Shown here: positions 27,901 through 37,520 of the stretch, piece by piece
Layout: each line of letters opens with the position of its first letter
How positions within the stretch are numbered: position 1 is the stretch's first letter
From: Patagioenas fasciata
Taxonomy: Eukaryota; Chordata; Aves; Columbiformes; Columbidae
Length of the DNA: 64,000 nucleotides
Assembly: GCF_037038585.1 (NCBI RefSeq)
Contig: NC_092520.1
Location: 2,633,001 to 2,697,000, forward strand
Reading direction: 5' to 3'
Notes under the pieces: generated by a model
Told to the model about the DNA's origin: nothing
The model's input: only the letters and a program-made list of their open reading frames with translations
The model's database searches: none
Translations under genes and position numbers: made by a program

Positions 27901-30900
27901 AGGGCTTATGGCACTTCGCCTGCTGGGTAATAAAAATTGCATTATACGGTGTTATAATGGACCTACTTAAAGCCACCCCTTCGTTTTGGAGAGCAAAATT
28001 GATGGAGGGTATGAGGGTCAACCCCGTATTCATCACAAGCCACCAGGTAGGAGGGTAGAAGAAGAGCAGAGATTGTTATGGGAGGTTATGTGATCAGACT
28101 TGCATTAGAGGATTTTGAGCTGATACTGCTGGTTCTTCCTGGAAGGAAAATAGAATATTATAAGCAACAAACAGTGCAAATAGCAACAAAATCCCACAAT
28201 GATACCAACAGCTGATATCACACTATCTCTTGGTTTAGTTTTTGTTAGGTTAGGTTTATTTTTTGGGACAGATTTCCATGTTTTGGAAAGGATCCTTCAC
28301 TTTAGTTTGTTCCCCATATACTCAGCATCTCCTCAGTGCCGCAAGGTAAGTTAAGGTTTCTTTAGACCTTCGATAAAATGTAAATCCGGGACTCGGATAC
28401 TCCAGCTAAACAGCCTGAGGGGGTGATGGGAGATGATGGGGAAGACTGGGGGATGCTGAAGTCCAGTTTCATTTTCTTACGTCCAAACGAAGAACAAAAA
28501 TTGCTGCAACCTGCTGTATCAGGACCACAAAGCTGAAAATATCGCAGGGGACGTTTCCGTGGCTGCAGTCGCCATTCTCCACGTGTAAATGGCTTTTCGT
28601 AACGGCAATAAAACAGATTTTCTAATGCAAATGGCCTGCAGCGACGGGTGTAAAGGTGCTTGAGCATCACTTGGGTTGCCCCTTCCACCTGCAAGGTGGG
28701 ATCATGGTCTCAGCCCTCTTTTACAGGGGGGGAAACTGCTCAGCACTGCCCACCTTGGTGAAATAATTAAAGATGTGCATAATTTTCTTAGAATCGTAGA
28801 ATGATTTTGGTTGGAAGAGACACTCAAGATCATTGAGTCCAACTGTAAATCACCTCTTAAGGTTTGGAGCATCAGTGCTGATACTTTCCTGATCATTGCT
28901 TGGGGACATAGGCAGGGCACAGAAATACTGTGCCATGAAATTAGATCATCCAGCAATGAAATGCCCGTTTTGCCCATCACACCACAAACAAAAATGTGAA
29001 AGGATGAAAATCTGGGGAGGAGAGAAGGAAAAACATTCCTCTCATTAAGTAGATGTATAGAGATGGGTATGTAGGTGGTGGGATGCTGCTGCCTTGGGTG
29101 TTTTAAGTGCTGGTTGAGTCCCATCAAGTCATGCCTTGACCATTAGGAATAGTGTTGGGTTAACAATTGGACATTATGATCTTAAAGGTCTTTACCAACC
29201 AAAATGATTCTGTGGTTTTTCTACCCATTGGCTCTATGGCCCCATGTGGGAAGAGCCGCTGCTGGCTGGGTGGAGGGTGCAGCTGTGGTCCATTAGCCAG
29301 GGGCCGGATGCTGGACTGGGAGGTCTTGGCTTGGTGGGTTTTGTGGGACATCAGGAGATGCTGGTGCATCTTGGTACTTCTCCTCCATGCTGAGTGATGC
29401 CCAGCGAGCAGCTGGTTCATGATGAATCATAGAATCACAGAATCATTTTGGTTGGAAAATATCTTTAAGATCATTGAGTCCAACTGTTCCCCCACCCCTG
29501 GCACTGCCCCATGTCCCTGAGAACCTCATGTCCGTCTGTCCAACCCTCCAGGGATGGTGACTCCAGCACTGCCCTGGGCAGCCTGTTCCAATGCCCCACA
29601 GCCCTTTGGGGAAGAAATTGTTCCCCACATCCAACCTCAACCTCCCCTGGCGCAACTTGAGGCCGTTTCCTCTGCTCCTGGCGCTTGTTCCTGGGGAGCA
29701 GAGCCCGACCCCCCCTGGCTCCAAGCTCCTTTCAGGCAGTTCAGAGATCAGAAGGTCTCCCCTCAGCTCCTGTTCTCCAGCTGAATCCCCCAGGTCCCTC
29801 AGCCGCTCCCATCACACTTGTGCTCCAGGCCCTTCCCCAGCTCCGTTCCCTTCTCTCCACTCGCTCCAGCACCTCAAGGCCTTTCTTGGCCTGAGTGGCC
29901 CAAAACTGCCCCCAGGATTGGTGGTTTGGCCTCCCCAGGTCCCAGCACAGGGACGGTCACTGCCCTGGGCCTGCTGGCCACACCAGTGCTGGTCCCAGCC
30001 AGGATGCTGGTGGCCTCTTGGCCACACGCTGGCTCATGAAGGGTTCTGGTTGCTCATATGCCAGATGGACCATTTCTGCAGCTGTAAATCCCCCCTAACC
30101 TGGACTACTCTTGTCTTCACCAGGGTACACTGCGGGGACTCCCTACAAGGTTCCACCGACCCAGAGTAACAACGCACCTCCTCCCTACTCGCCATCTCCG
30201 AATCCGTACCAAACCGCGATGTACCCCATCAGAAGTGCCTATCCACAGCAGAACCTGTACGCCCAGGTAGGTGCTTCACCAGCCACCTCACTCAGCAGCG
30301 TCCAGATACAGCCCAGGGTTCCTGAAGGGCTTCGTCCTCGGCCATCAGGGCTGAGCATCCATGTCCTGGTGGGATGAAGGTGCTTATGACAGGTGGGTCT
30401 CCAAGTTGCTGGAGTCTCTCCCCTGCCTTCTCTGTTGCATCCTCTGGATGAAACATAGAATAATAAAATAATTTTGGTTGGAAGAGATCCCCAAGATCAT
30501 CGAATCCAACCCTTCCCCCACCCCTGGCACTGCCCCATGTCCCTGAGAACCTTATCTCCATCTGTTCAACCCTCCAGGGATGGTGACTCCAGCACTGCCC
30601 TGGGCCACCTGTTGTAGTGCACACAAGACATGGTCTTGTGCAGTTGTCATTGTGCAGCAGAGTCAACGCAGTGGCCAGGTTGGGAGTCAGGTGCCTTCCT
30701 CCAAAATCAAACACCTGACTGCTGGGGCTTGCTGGCTCCAGGATGGTCCCTACACCCACCTCTCCCCACCCTGCACAGCTTTCAACACTGCTCTTCCCCA
30801 GGCCACGAATAAGTCTGGGTCACCACAAGGTCCACTTGCTGGTAGCTGTTGGCATCTCACTCGACTTGCATCACGCTCCTGCCACCTCCCGTGGAAAAGC

Positions 30901-33900
30901 CCCTGTGTCACCTTCACCAGCACACGCTACTTGAAGCGTGACCCAGATTCATGTCCTGATGGAGCAGCTTCTCCCCAAGCACCTGGATGGGTTTCCAGGA
31001 CCATCTTTCCTCCTGCATTGCCACCACCTCCAGCTATGTGCTGGGGCCAAGATCCTCCACAGGGATGCAATTTAGGGCAGATGTCCTCTGAAAATCACCT
31101 TGGTGGCCCTTCCCACTGAAGATCACAAACTCCTTGGAGCAATCTGTCCTTACAGCTCCTCTTTAATATCAAATAACCTACTTCTCCAGCAGCTTCGACC
31201 TCACGGAGTAGTTTCTCCAAGTCCTACTGCGATTGAAAGGATGGAGCAGGGCTTGTAGGTGCCTTTTCCTCATCTCTGCTTCCCAGGGATCAACAAATAA
31301 GATTTTCAACAACCTGGACACCTGGAAGGGAACAATAGCAAGAAGGACTTAGCAGCTTGGGATGTTCCTTCTTGGCAGCTGATTTCTCGGTCACTTTTTA
31401 TTCTTCATGAGCCTAATTTATCCTAGCATGTCCTCAGAAATGCCTTTCTGCATCTGCAATTTGTCCTACCAACCTTTGTAGCTCCTAAAAGAAGTAATTT
31501 AATGGTTCACCTGCATCTCCTTCTCCCCTTACTCCACACCTTCAGAGGTTGTTTAATGACTTCTAGTTACACACGATAAAATCTCCCTTTTGTGTTTTAA
31601 AGCCTCTCAGTTTTCTGACCATCCCTGGTTTGTCCCTGCCTGTCCCAGGGGTGGCTGTTCCCTCCTTTGAGCTGCTCACGTTTCAAGGTCTTCGTTATTA
31701 TGGACATGGAGCTTTTGCTGTTGGCTCTTTTATTCCCACCCATCCATCCCTCCTTGATTCAAAACCCCATGGGTCTCGGCAACCTGGATTTCAGAGCCCC
31801 TCTATCTCCTCTTGAAAACTGGAGAAAATCACAGCCTTCCCAGACCCAAGCCGGTACATTGGGATCAGTCGAGACTTGTGGCTTCTCCTTTTCTTCCACC
31901 TCTTGTTCATTTTATACACCACCAACACCAGTCTTTTGGGTCCTGGCCCCATTTCATCCCACCAAACGGAGGCGGCATGGTTTGTCCCCAATGAGCTGAC
32001 ACTCTGGGTCGTGATGCTCATCCGCCTCCTGGTCCTGTTGCCTCCATTCCTCTTGAGGACAGTTCCTGACATCCATGGGAAGGACCCTCCTGTGTTTCAG
32101 TCTGTGCCCGTTGCCCCTCACCCTGGCGTTGGGCACCACTGAACAGAGTCTGCTCCATCCTCTCACACCCACCCTGAGCTATTGATCCATTGATCACATC
32201 CCTATCAGTTTCTCTTCTCCAGCTCAACAGCCCCAGCTCTCTTGGTCTCTCCTCATCACAAAGATGCTCCAGACCCCTCAGCATCTTTGTGTCCCTCCGC
32301 TGGACTCTCTCCAGTAATTCCTTGTCCTTCCTAAACTGGGGAGCCCAGAACTGGACCCAATGCTCCAGATGTGGCCTCACCAGGGCAGAGCAGAGGGGGA
32401 GGAACCTCCCTGACCTGCTGCTCACACTCTTCCTCACACACCCAGGTACCATTGGCCTCTTGGCCACAGGGCACATTGCTGCTCATGGTCAACCTGTTGT
32501 TGACCAGAACTCCCAGGTCCTTCTCTGCAAAGCTGTTCTCCAGCAGCTCAGCCCCAACCTGTACCGGTGCCTGGGGTTGTCCCTCCTGCACTTGCCCTTG
32601 TTGAACTTTATCAGGTTCTTCTCTGCCCAGTCCAGCCCGTTCAGGTCTCTCTGGATGGCAGCGCAGCCTCTGCTGTGTCAGCGCGTCCTCCCAGTCTGGG
32701 ATCATCTCCAAACTGGCTGAGGGTTCACTCAGTGTCTTCATCCAGGCCATCGGTGAACAGGTTGAACAAGACTGGACCCAGTACTGAGCCTCCAGCCAGA
32801 CTCTGCACCACTGATCATTGTTCTGGCTTGTGCTTTCAATCACATTACAAAGGCTATGGTCACGTTTTTCCTTTTTCAAACAGGGAGCTTATTACACCCA
32901 GCCAGTGTACGCGGCACAGCCTCACGTTATCCATCACACCACTGTGGTCCAGCCCAACAGCATCCCATCGGCCATCTATCCAGCTCCGGTCGCTGCGCCC
33001 AGGACCAACGGTGTGGCCATGGGGATGGTCGCTGGCACCACCATGGCCATGTCAGCAGGTAAGGAAAATCTTCCCTTGTTCTCAGTCGTAATTTCATCTG
33101 TCGGGCTGAACAGACCCAAACAACCCATGCAGGAGATTTGTCCTGGGTGAAAATCTCTCTGTGCATCAGACGTGGTACCTGCAACCTTGCAGGGTGTATG
33201 TGGCAAGTGGCTGCAGAAGCACCTTGCATGCAGCTAATCGTAGCTTATTTAGTATGCTTATGGTCTTAATTTGCTCCTGATACTGATCTAACTGAGTTTT
33301 TAGGATAGCAGCGAAGACATTTCATTTGCTTCACTCAAGAGGGGTGCACTCTTGCATCTCTTCCATAAGTAGAGGAATGTCCAGGTTTGTCCGTCTTCAA
33401 ATACCGTTCCATTTCAATCCTCAAGTTCCTTTTTTTTAGTACACTTATGGTCATGCTTTTGTTTGACAGAATGAACATTAGCCCTGGTTTATGTGTCCCA
33501 AATCCTCTGCATTTTATGTGCAGAATTGCTTCAATCCTGATAAACTGCAATTAACTGATAGCACATTAAGTAAGGATATGGGCTGGTTATATTTTTTCCA
33601 AAGCCTGTATTTCTCTCACGGACGATTCTTAGGGTTGTGCATTGAATTATGCCAATAAATGCATCATTCATCCTTTTGCATCTGCATTAGCTGTGAAATA
33701 GGGCTCTGTTATGAGACACAATCCCTGTTGCAAGCAGAGATATTGCAGCCTGGGTATGACAGGAACCACTCTGAGAGATTGACTGTTGCTTATACTGAGA
33801 AAGTGGAAAGATGTAATTAATGCACGTGGGATGTCTGGACATTTCATTAGTGGTATTTGTAGAAAGATACCCAGAAGCTGAGGCACTGGTTCAAGCACCT

Positions 33901-34458
33901 GGTTAATCCCAGAACGGAGTAGGTTGGGGTTTTATTCTCCCTCCTCGTGCTTACTGAAGGAACTGTGCAAATTCTCACCTAAAATTTTCCCTGGAAAGTC
34001 TGGTTTTTTCCTCATCTCCTCCATCACCCCTTCCCGTCTGGTCCTTAGATATTTCAGATCACTGCCGTGAGCTGCTGTTGCAATTTAGCAGCTGGAAGGT
34101 GTCACCAGGTTAGTGTTGCTGGTCTTTAGGGACAAGGAAAATTGAGTAACAAATACGCTGGAGCTTCAGGTGGGTTTATTCCATTCATGTCTCTGACTCA
34201 GGTCTCATGGGCAGAATAATATTTGGGAGAAATGAAGAACTTCCAAAAGGCAGGTGATGCTGTGCCCGCCCCTCGGATGCGGTCTGCAGCACCGTGCCCT
34301 GATGGAGCTCTCCTCCTTGCTAAATATTTCCCCGTGCCGTTGCAGGAACCTTGCTGACCACCCCACAACACACCGCCATCGGAGCACATCCAGTTTCCGT
34401 GCCAACGTACAGGGCTCAAGGAACCCCCACCTACAGCTACGTACCTCCACACTGGTAA
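9883..34458 (+). CDS. FAM168A: FAM168A, 3' five coding exons (partial gene, 5' end outside window)
   Basis: Coding exons at 9883-9963, 22304-22429, 30124-30266, 32884-33058 and 34346-34458 join with matching phases (1-1, 1-1, 1-0, 0-1, 1-stop) to give 211 residues. The roughly 24 N-terminal residues are missing and should lie in an exon left of the window. The product is rich in Pro, Tyr, Ser and Thr, with no catalytic motif. Diagnostic stretches are [67 protein letters not shown] and the C-terminus [11 protein letters not shown]. These match vertebrate FAM168A (TCRP1) more closely than the paralogue FAM168B; the decisive piece is the second exon ([10 protein letters not shown]), which I know only from FAM168A. 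The family has a poorly defined role: FAM168A has been linked to cisplatin resistance and FAM168B to neurite outgrowth. The gene converges on RELT, consistent with the human order. Identity is very secure; function is not. Confidence 0.97.
10322..11890 (+). mobile_element. CR1 LINE, longest copy, with decayed reverse-transcriptase ORF
   Basis: A 1.55-kb 5'-truncated CR1. An open frame to 10909 retains RT motifs: [53 protein letters not shown] and the palm motif [18 protein letters not shown]. It stops before the second catalytic motif. Further on, [12 protein letters not shown] is followed by a stop, and the usual FADD has become FAGD. Dead copy. Confidence 0.93.
11891..12545 (-). other. Unclassified intronic segment with ORF-like stretches
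   Basis: Minus-strand frames at 11980-12195 ([20 protein letters not shown]) and 12362-12589 are amino-acid-like but interrupted and in different frames. It may be a decayed retrocopy or LTR fragment. I do not recognise a family. Confidence 0.3.
12546..12650 (-). mobile_element. CR1-like 3' tail fragment
   Basis: AGAATCATAGAATGTCTTGA followed by a GTTGGAAGG-like CR1 3' sequence, reversed. Short. Confidence 0.65.
12920..13083 (+). mobile_element. CR1-like fragment
   Basis: Diverged CR1 3' end: CAAGAGGTGGATTCCCCAAC to TTCCAACCTGGTATTCTATG. Confidence 0.65.
13965..14125 (+). mobile_element. CR1 3' fragment
   Basis: Contains TGGGCTAAATGACCTTCAAG and the tail GAAGTATTCTATGATCAGAG. Confidence 0.75.
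16400..16422. repeat. (TA)n microsatellite
   Basis: About 11 TA units in a FAM168A intron. Confidence 0.95.
16851..16904. repeat. (TATTAG)n microsatellite, ~9 copies
   Basis: Perfect hexamer repeat TATTAG, distinct from the telomeric TTAGGG. Confidence 0.95.
17430..17635 (+). mobile_element. CR1 3' fragment
   Basis: CCCAAAGGGCTGTGGGGCAT through a TTCTATGGTTCCATTCTATG tail. Confidence 0.85.
18135..18388 (+). mobile_element. CR1 3' fragment
   Basis: AAACTAAAGGAGGGAGATTC to the tail TTCTGTGATTCTGTGATTTT. Confidence 0.87.
19078..19540 (-). mobile_element. CR1 3' fragment
   Basis: Reversed CR1: GGAATCATAAGAATGGTTTG through the AGCTGTTCCAGCCTCGCATC segment. Confidence 0.88.
22304..22429 (+). 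CDS. FAM168A: FAM168A coding exon ([10 protein letters not shown]...)
   Basis: A 126-nt exon with acceptor ctccactcaag and donor gtaaat. It is phase 1 on both sides, so it is a possible in-frame cassette. Joined to the 9963 donor it reads [17 protein letters not shown], then [20 protein letters not shown]. This segment distinguishes FAM168A from FAM168B. Skipping it would join the upstream exon directly to the YTAGTPYK exon with the frame kept. Confidence 0.93.
22876..22940. repeat. 65-bp element with perfect 22-bp inverted repeats
   Basis: The arms at 22876-22897 and 22919-22940 are exact reverse complements (GTTTCAAAAAGATGGACC...), separated by a 21-nt loop containing GTGAATTCAC. Possibly a MITE or the fused ends of a DNA transposon; the family was not identified. 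Confidence 0.8.
24515..24775 (-). mobile_element. CR1 3' fragment
   Basis: Reversed CR1 3' end beginning AATCACAAAGTCATTTTGGT. Confidence 0.87.
25304..26365 (-). mobile_element. CR1 LINE (~1.06 kb)
   Basis: Reversed CR1 from a duplicated AATCACAG/AACCACAGAATGG tail to the end of the RT domain. A minus-strand frame at 26082-26306 keeps [20 protein letters not shown] followed by DD, the FADD catalytic motif. It is 5'-truncated, so inactive. Confidence 0.9.
28793..28853 (-). mobile_element. CR1 3' tail fragment
   Basis: GAATCGTAGAATGATTTTGG and the CATTGAGTCCAACTG motif, reversed; may extend further at low similarity. Confidence 0.65.
29150..29222 (+). mobile_element. CR1 3' tail fragment
   Basis: GGGTTAACAATTGGACATTA to AATGATTCTGTGGTTTT; short. 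Confidence 0.6.
29425..30040 (-). mobile_element. CR1 3' fragment (~615 bp)
   Basis: Reversed CR1 from AATCATAGAATCACAGAATC to TTGGCCACACGCTGGCTCAT. Ends about 85 bp before a FAM168A coding exon. Same subfamily as 843-1502. Confidence 0.9.
30124..30266 (+). CDS. FAM168A: FAM168A coding exon ([15 protein letters not shown]...)
   Basis: A 143-nt exon with acceptor cttcaccag and donor gtaggt. It encodes [35 protein letters not shown] and [13 protein letters not shown]1 element in the preceding intron ends about 85 bp upstream. Confidence 0.97.
30460..30615 (-). mobile_element. CR1 3' fragment
   Basis: Reversed: AGAATAATAAAATAATTTTG through CACTGCCCTGGGCCACCTGT. Confidence 0.8.
32060..32815 (-). 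mobile_element. CR1 fragment, different subfamily
   Basis: Reversed CR1 (TGCCCGTTGCCCCTCACCCT, AGATGCTCCAGACCCCTCAG) lacking the extreme 3' tail. Ends about 70 bp upstream of a FAM168A exon. Confidence 0.8.
32884..33058 (+). CDS. FAM168A: FAM168A coding exon ([15 protein letters not shown]...)
   Basis: A 175-nt exon with acceptor ttttcaaacag and donor gtaagg. It encodes [38 protein letters not shown] and [11 protein letters not shown]. The segment is moderately hydrophobic and strongly conserved in the family. Confidence 0.97.
33059..34345 (+). other. FAM168A intron, unique sequence
   Basis: About 1.3 kb with no repeat or gene recognised. Confidence 0.7.
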
Positions 34459-34476
34459 ACCCGCCGGCCAGTTCAT
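34346..34476 (+). CDS. FAM168A: FAM168A last coding exon with stop and first 18 nt of 3' UTR
   Basis: The acceptor is ccgttgcag. The coding part runs 34346-34458 and encodes [20 protein letters not shown], then the terminus YSYVPPHW and TAA at 34456-34458. Donor gtaagt at 34477 splices the 3' UTR to 36213. The junction lies only 18 nt past the stop, so it should not trigger nonsense-mediated decay. Confidence 0.95.
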
Positions 34477-34511
34477 GTAAGTGATGCCTTGGCAGGTCTT
34501 GCTCTGCCCTT

Positions 34512-34770
34512 AGAATCGCGGGATAGTTTGGGTAGAAGGGACCTTCCCAGCTCCCCCAGTGCCACCCCTGCCATGAGCAGGGACATCTTCACCAGCTCAG
34601 GTTGCTCAGAGCTCCTTCCAACTTGGCTTTGAACCCTTCCAGGGTTGGGGCATCCACAGCTTCTCCACACAACCTGTGCTACTGTCTCACCACCCTCACC
34701 CTAAAGCATTTGTTCCTAATATCTAATCTAAATCTCCCTCCTTTAGTTTAAAACCATCACCCCTTGTCCT
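34512..34770 (-). mobile_element. CR1 3' fragment
   Basis: Reversed CR1 starting AGAATCGCGGGATAGTTTGG, in the 3' UTR intron of FAM168A. Confidence 0.82.
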
Positions 34771-35324
34771 GTCACTACATTCACTGATAAAGACTACCTC
34801 CCCATCTTTCATACCACTTTGCATATGCTTTTTTCATTCCCTGCTAAAATGCCCTGGGAGATCACCCTGTTCATTAGCACCAGGGTTGCATGCAGCTCCC
34901 TGCAACCGGCTGCGGGTTCCTGCTGTGCTCAGGATCCCAGAGATCCCAGCTGCTTGTTTAACCACCCTCCGCGTGTCGCTGGAGCCCTTGGTCCGTCACA
35001 CCCGATTAACGGGCAGCGCAGCTGATGGGAACACGTGATGCTGCACGGGAGGCAGCGGGGATCTCATCCAGCCGCGGGGGTTTGTCTGGAATCTCTCCTT
35101 GCTGCAAACATCACACTGCGCTAATTCTGCCTGTGAAAAATTGTTATGCAATTAGCATATTTTTAATCCTGTGCATTGGATACTGCCAGCGAGCTGCTGC
35201 TTTATCAGTGCAATGCACAAGAAGTTCCCAGTATAACAGTGTAAGGGATGGTTAAATCCTGTATAGATCAGGTATATGTGCGGCATGCAGTGCAGGGTGC
35301 AAAGGAGAACAGCCTTGTCTGACC

Positions 35325-36170
35325 ACAGAATCACAGAATAGTTTGGGTTGGGACCTTCCCAGCTCCCTCAGTGCCCCCCCTGCCATGAGCAGGGACATCT
35401 TCACCAGCTCAGGTTGCTCAGAGCCCCATCCAGCCTGGCCTGGGATGTCTCCAGGGATGGTTCAGCCACCACCTCTCTGCCCAACCTGGGCCAGGCTCTC
35501 ACCACCCTCAGGGCAACAATTTCTTCCTCATGTCTGGCCTGAATCTCCCTCCTTTAGTTTAAAACCATCACCCCTTGTCCTACCACAACAGGCCCTGCTC
35601 AAAGTCTGTCCCCATCTTTCTTCTTGGTCCCTTTTCAGTCTGGAAAGGCCACACTAAGGTCTCCCCGGAGCTTCTCTTCTCCAGCTGAACACCCCAGCTC
35701 TCTCAGCCTGTCCTCCCAGCAGAGCTGTTCCAGCCTCGCATCATTCCTGGGGCTCCTCTGGCCCCTCTCCAGCAGCTCCATGTGTGTCCTGTGCTGAGGA
35801 CCCAGAGCTGGACCAGCACTGCAGGGGGGTCTCACCAGAGCGGAGCAGAGGGGCAGAATCCCCTCCCTCCACCTGCTGCTCACGCTGCTGGGGATGCAGC
35901 CCAGGACACGGGTGGATTTCTGGGCTGCAAGCGCACGTTGCCGGCTCATGGCCAATCTTTCACCCCCAGCACCCCCGAGTCCTTCTCCTGGGGGCTGCTC
36001 TCCATCCCTCCATCCCCGGTCTGGATTGACACCGGGGGTTGCCCTGACCCAGGTGCAAGACCTTGCACTTGGCCTTGTTGAGCCTCATGAGGTTCACATG
36101 GACCCACTTCTCAAGCTTGTCCAGGTCCCTCTGGATGGATCCCATCCCTCAGGTGGGTCAACCCCACCAC
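35325..36170 (-). mobile_element. CR1 LINE 3' fragment (~845 bp)
   Basis: Reversed CR1 from CAGAATCACAGAATAGTTTG to GATCCCATCCCTCAGGTGGG. Nearly identical over its length to the copy at 25304-26150. Confidence 0.9.
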
Positions 36171-37149
36171 TTCTTCTAACTCCTTGTTTTTCATGTCTCT
36201 GCTCTCTTCCAGATCCGGAGTCAGACATTGTATGCAACTACACAAGTCTTACATCGGTGCTGCGGCCGCTGTACTGCAGCACCTCGTCTGTTTGCAAGAA
36301 CAAAAGAAAAAAACAAAAACAACAAAAAAAAGTGCAAGGGTCACTTTATGCATTCTTTAGTGGTTTTGTAAAAGCTGCTTTTTCTAATCTTCTGTCTCTT
36401 TTTTTTTTTTTCCTCTCCCCCATTCTCTTCCCCAACCCACATAAATTGTGTAACACACATACTGACACTGAGCAATAGGAAGGTTCTCTCTTTGGTCCTT
36501 ATCATTTGAAAGCTCAGAAGATTTCACTTTTCCAGCATTGCCCAGCTGAGTGGTGCAAAGATCCCCCCCACTTCCTGTTCGTTTGGGTTCTTTTCGTTAT
36601 TTTTCCGTTGTCGTTGTTGTTGACGAAAGCCTAGATTTTCTTTGGCTAGTAAGAGTGGTTGATGTTCAGGGTACTATGTGAAAAGCACAGCGCTGGTAGG
36701 CAGGCTTATTCTGATTTGGTTGGGGTATTTTTAGTTGAATAATATAAATTATTTAATCTTCCATAACATATTACAAGAAAATTGGTGTCTTCCAGATAGC
36801 TGTCGTGATATAGATTATAAATGCATTATCTGCAGTGAAATTCTGAACTTGTCCCTTCTTTTGTAGGAGTAAGAGAATATAAATATAATTAGCGACGTAA
36901 CACACTTGTCTTAGGAAGTAGGAGGACTGGTCGCCATCGGGTCTTTGGTCTGCGTTTTGCAACTGGGCAAACGGGTCTCGCGTGATGGGAAGAGAGCAGT
37001 GGAGAGATGCCCTGGTAGCATCTTGCACCTCTTGGGAACATGAGATGCTCCCCATCGGCTGCGTCCCTGGGCTGTACAAGGGAGAAGTTCCTTCCTTGCA
37101 TGACTGTGGGAGGAGATGTGCTGGGTGGCTGGTGAAGGAAGCAAGGAGA

Positions 37150-37520
37150 TGTCCAAGGCTTGGTCTGAAGAGCTTCTCCAGGTCCAAAGCTTGGTCTGAA
37201 GAGCTTTTTCATGTCCAAAGGTTGGTCTGAAGAGCTTCTCCAGGCCCAAGGGTTGGTCTGAAGAGCTTTTCAAGTCCAAAGGTTGGTCTGAAGAGCATTT
37301 TGAGGTCCAAGGCTTGGTCTGAAGAGCTTCTCCAGGTCCAAAGCTTGATCTGAAGAGCCTTTTCATGTCCAAAGCTTGGTCTGAAGAGCTTCTCCAGGCC
37401 CAAGGGTTGGTCTAAAGAGTTTTTCGAGGTCCAAGGGCTGGTCTGAAGAGTTTTTCCAGGTCCAAGTTTTGGTCTGAAGAGCTTCTCCAGGTCCAAGAGC
37501 TGGTCTGAGGAGCTTCTCCA
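37150..37520. repeat. 31-bp minisatellite, ~12 copies, in FAM168A 3' UTR
   Basis: The core TTGGTCTGAAGAGCTTCTCC recurs at about 37162, 37193, 37224, 37255, 37285, 37316, 37347, 37378, 37409, 37440, 37471 and 37502. It creates spurious repetitive ORFs on the minus strand. Confidence 0.93.

Larger units (their letters stand above)
22430..30123 (+). other. FAM168A intron
   Basis: Contains the 22-bp inverted-repeat element (22876-22940), CR1 copies at 24515-24775, 25304-26365, 28793-28853, 29150-29222 and 29425-30040, and unique AT-rich stretches (26366-28792) where I see no gene. Confidence 0.7.
30267..32883 (+). other. FAM168A intron
   Basis: CR1 fragments at 30460-30615 and 32060-32815. The 30616-32059 stretch is unique and I see no gene in it. 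Confidence 0.7.
34477..36212 (+). other. FAM168A 3' UTR intron, over half CR1
   Basis: Intron within the 3' UTR, from donor gtaagt to acceptor ctcttccag. CR1 copies at 34512-34770 and 35325-36170 fill more than half of it, the second ending about 40 bp before the acceptor. Confidence 0.75.
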
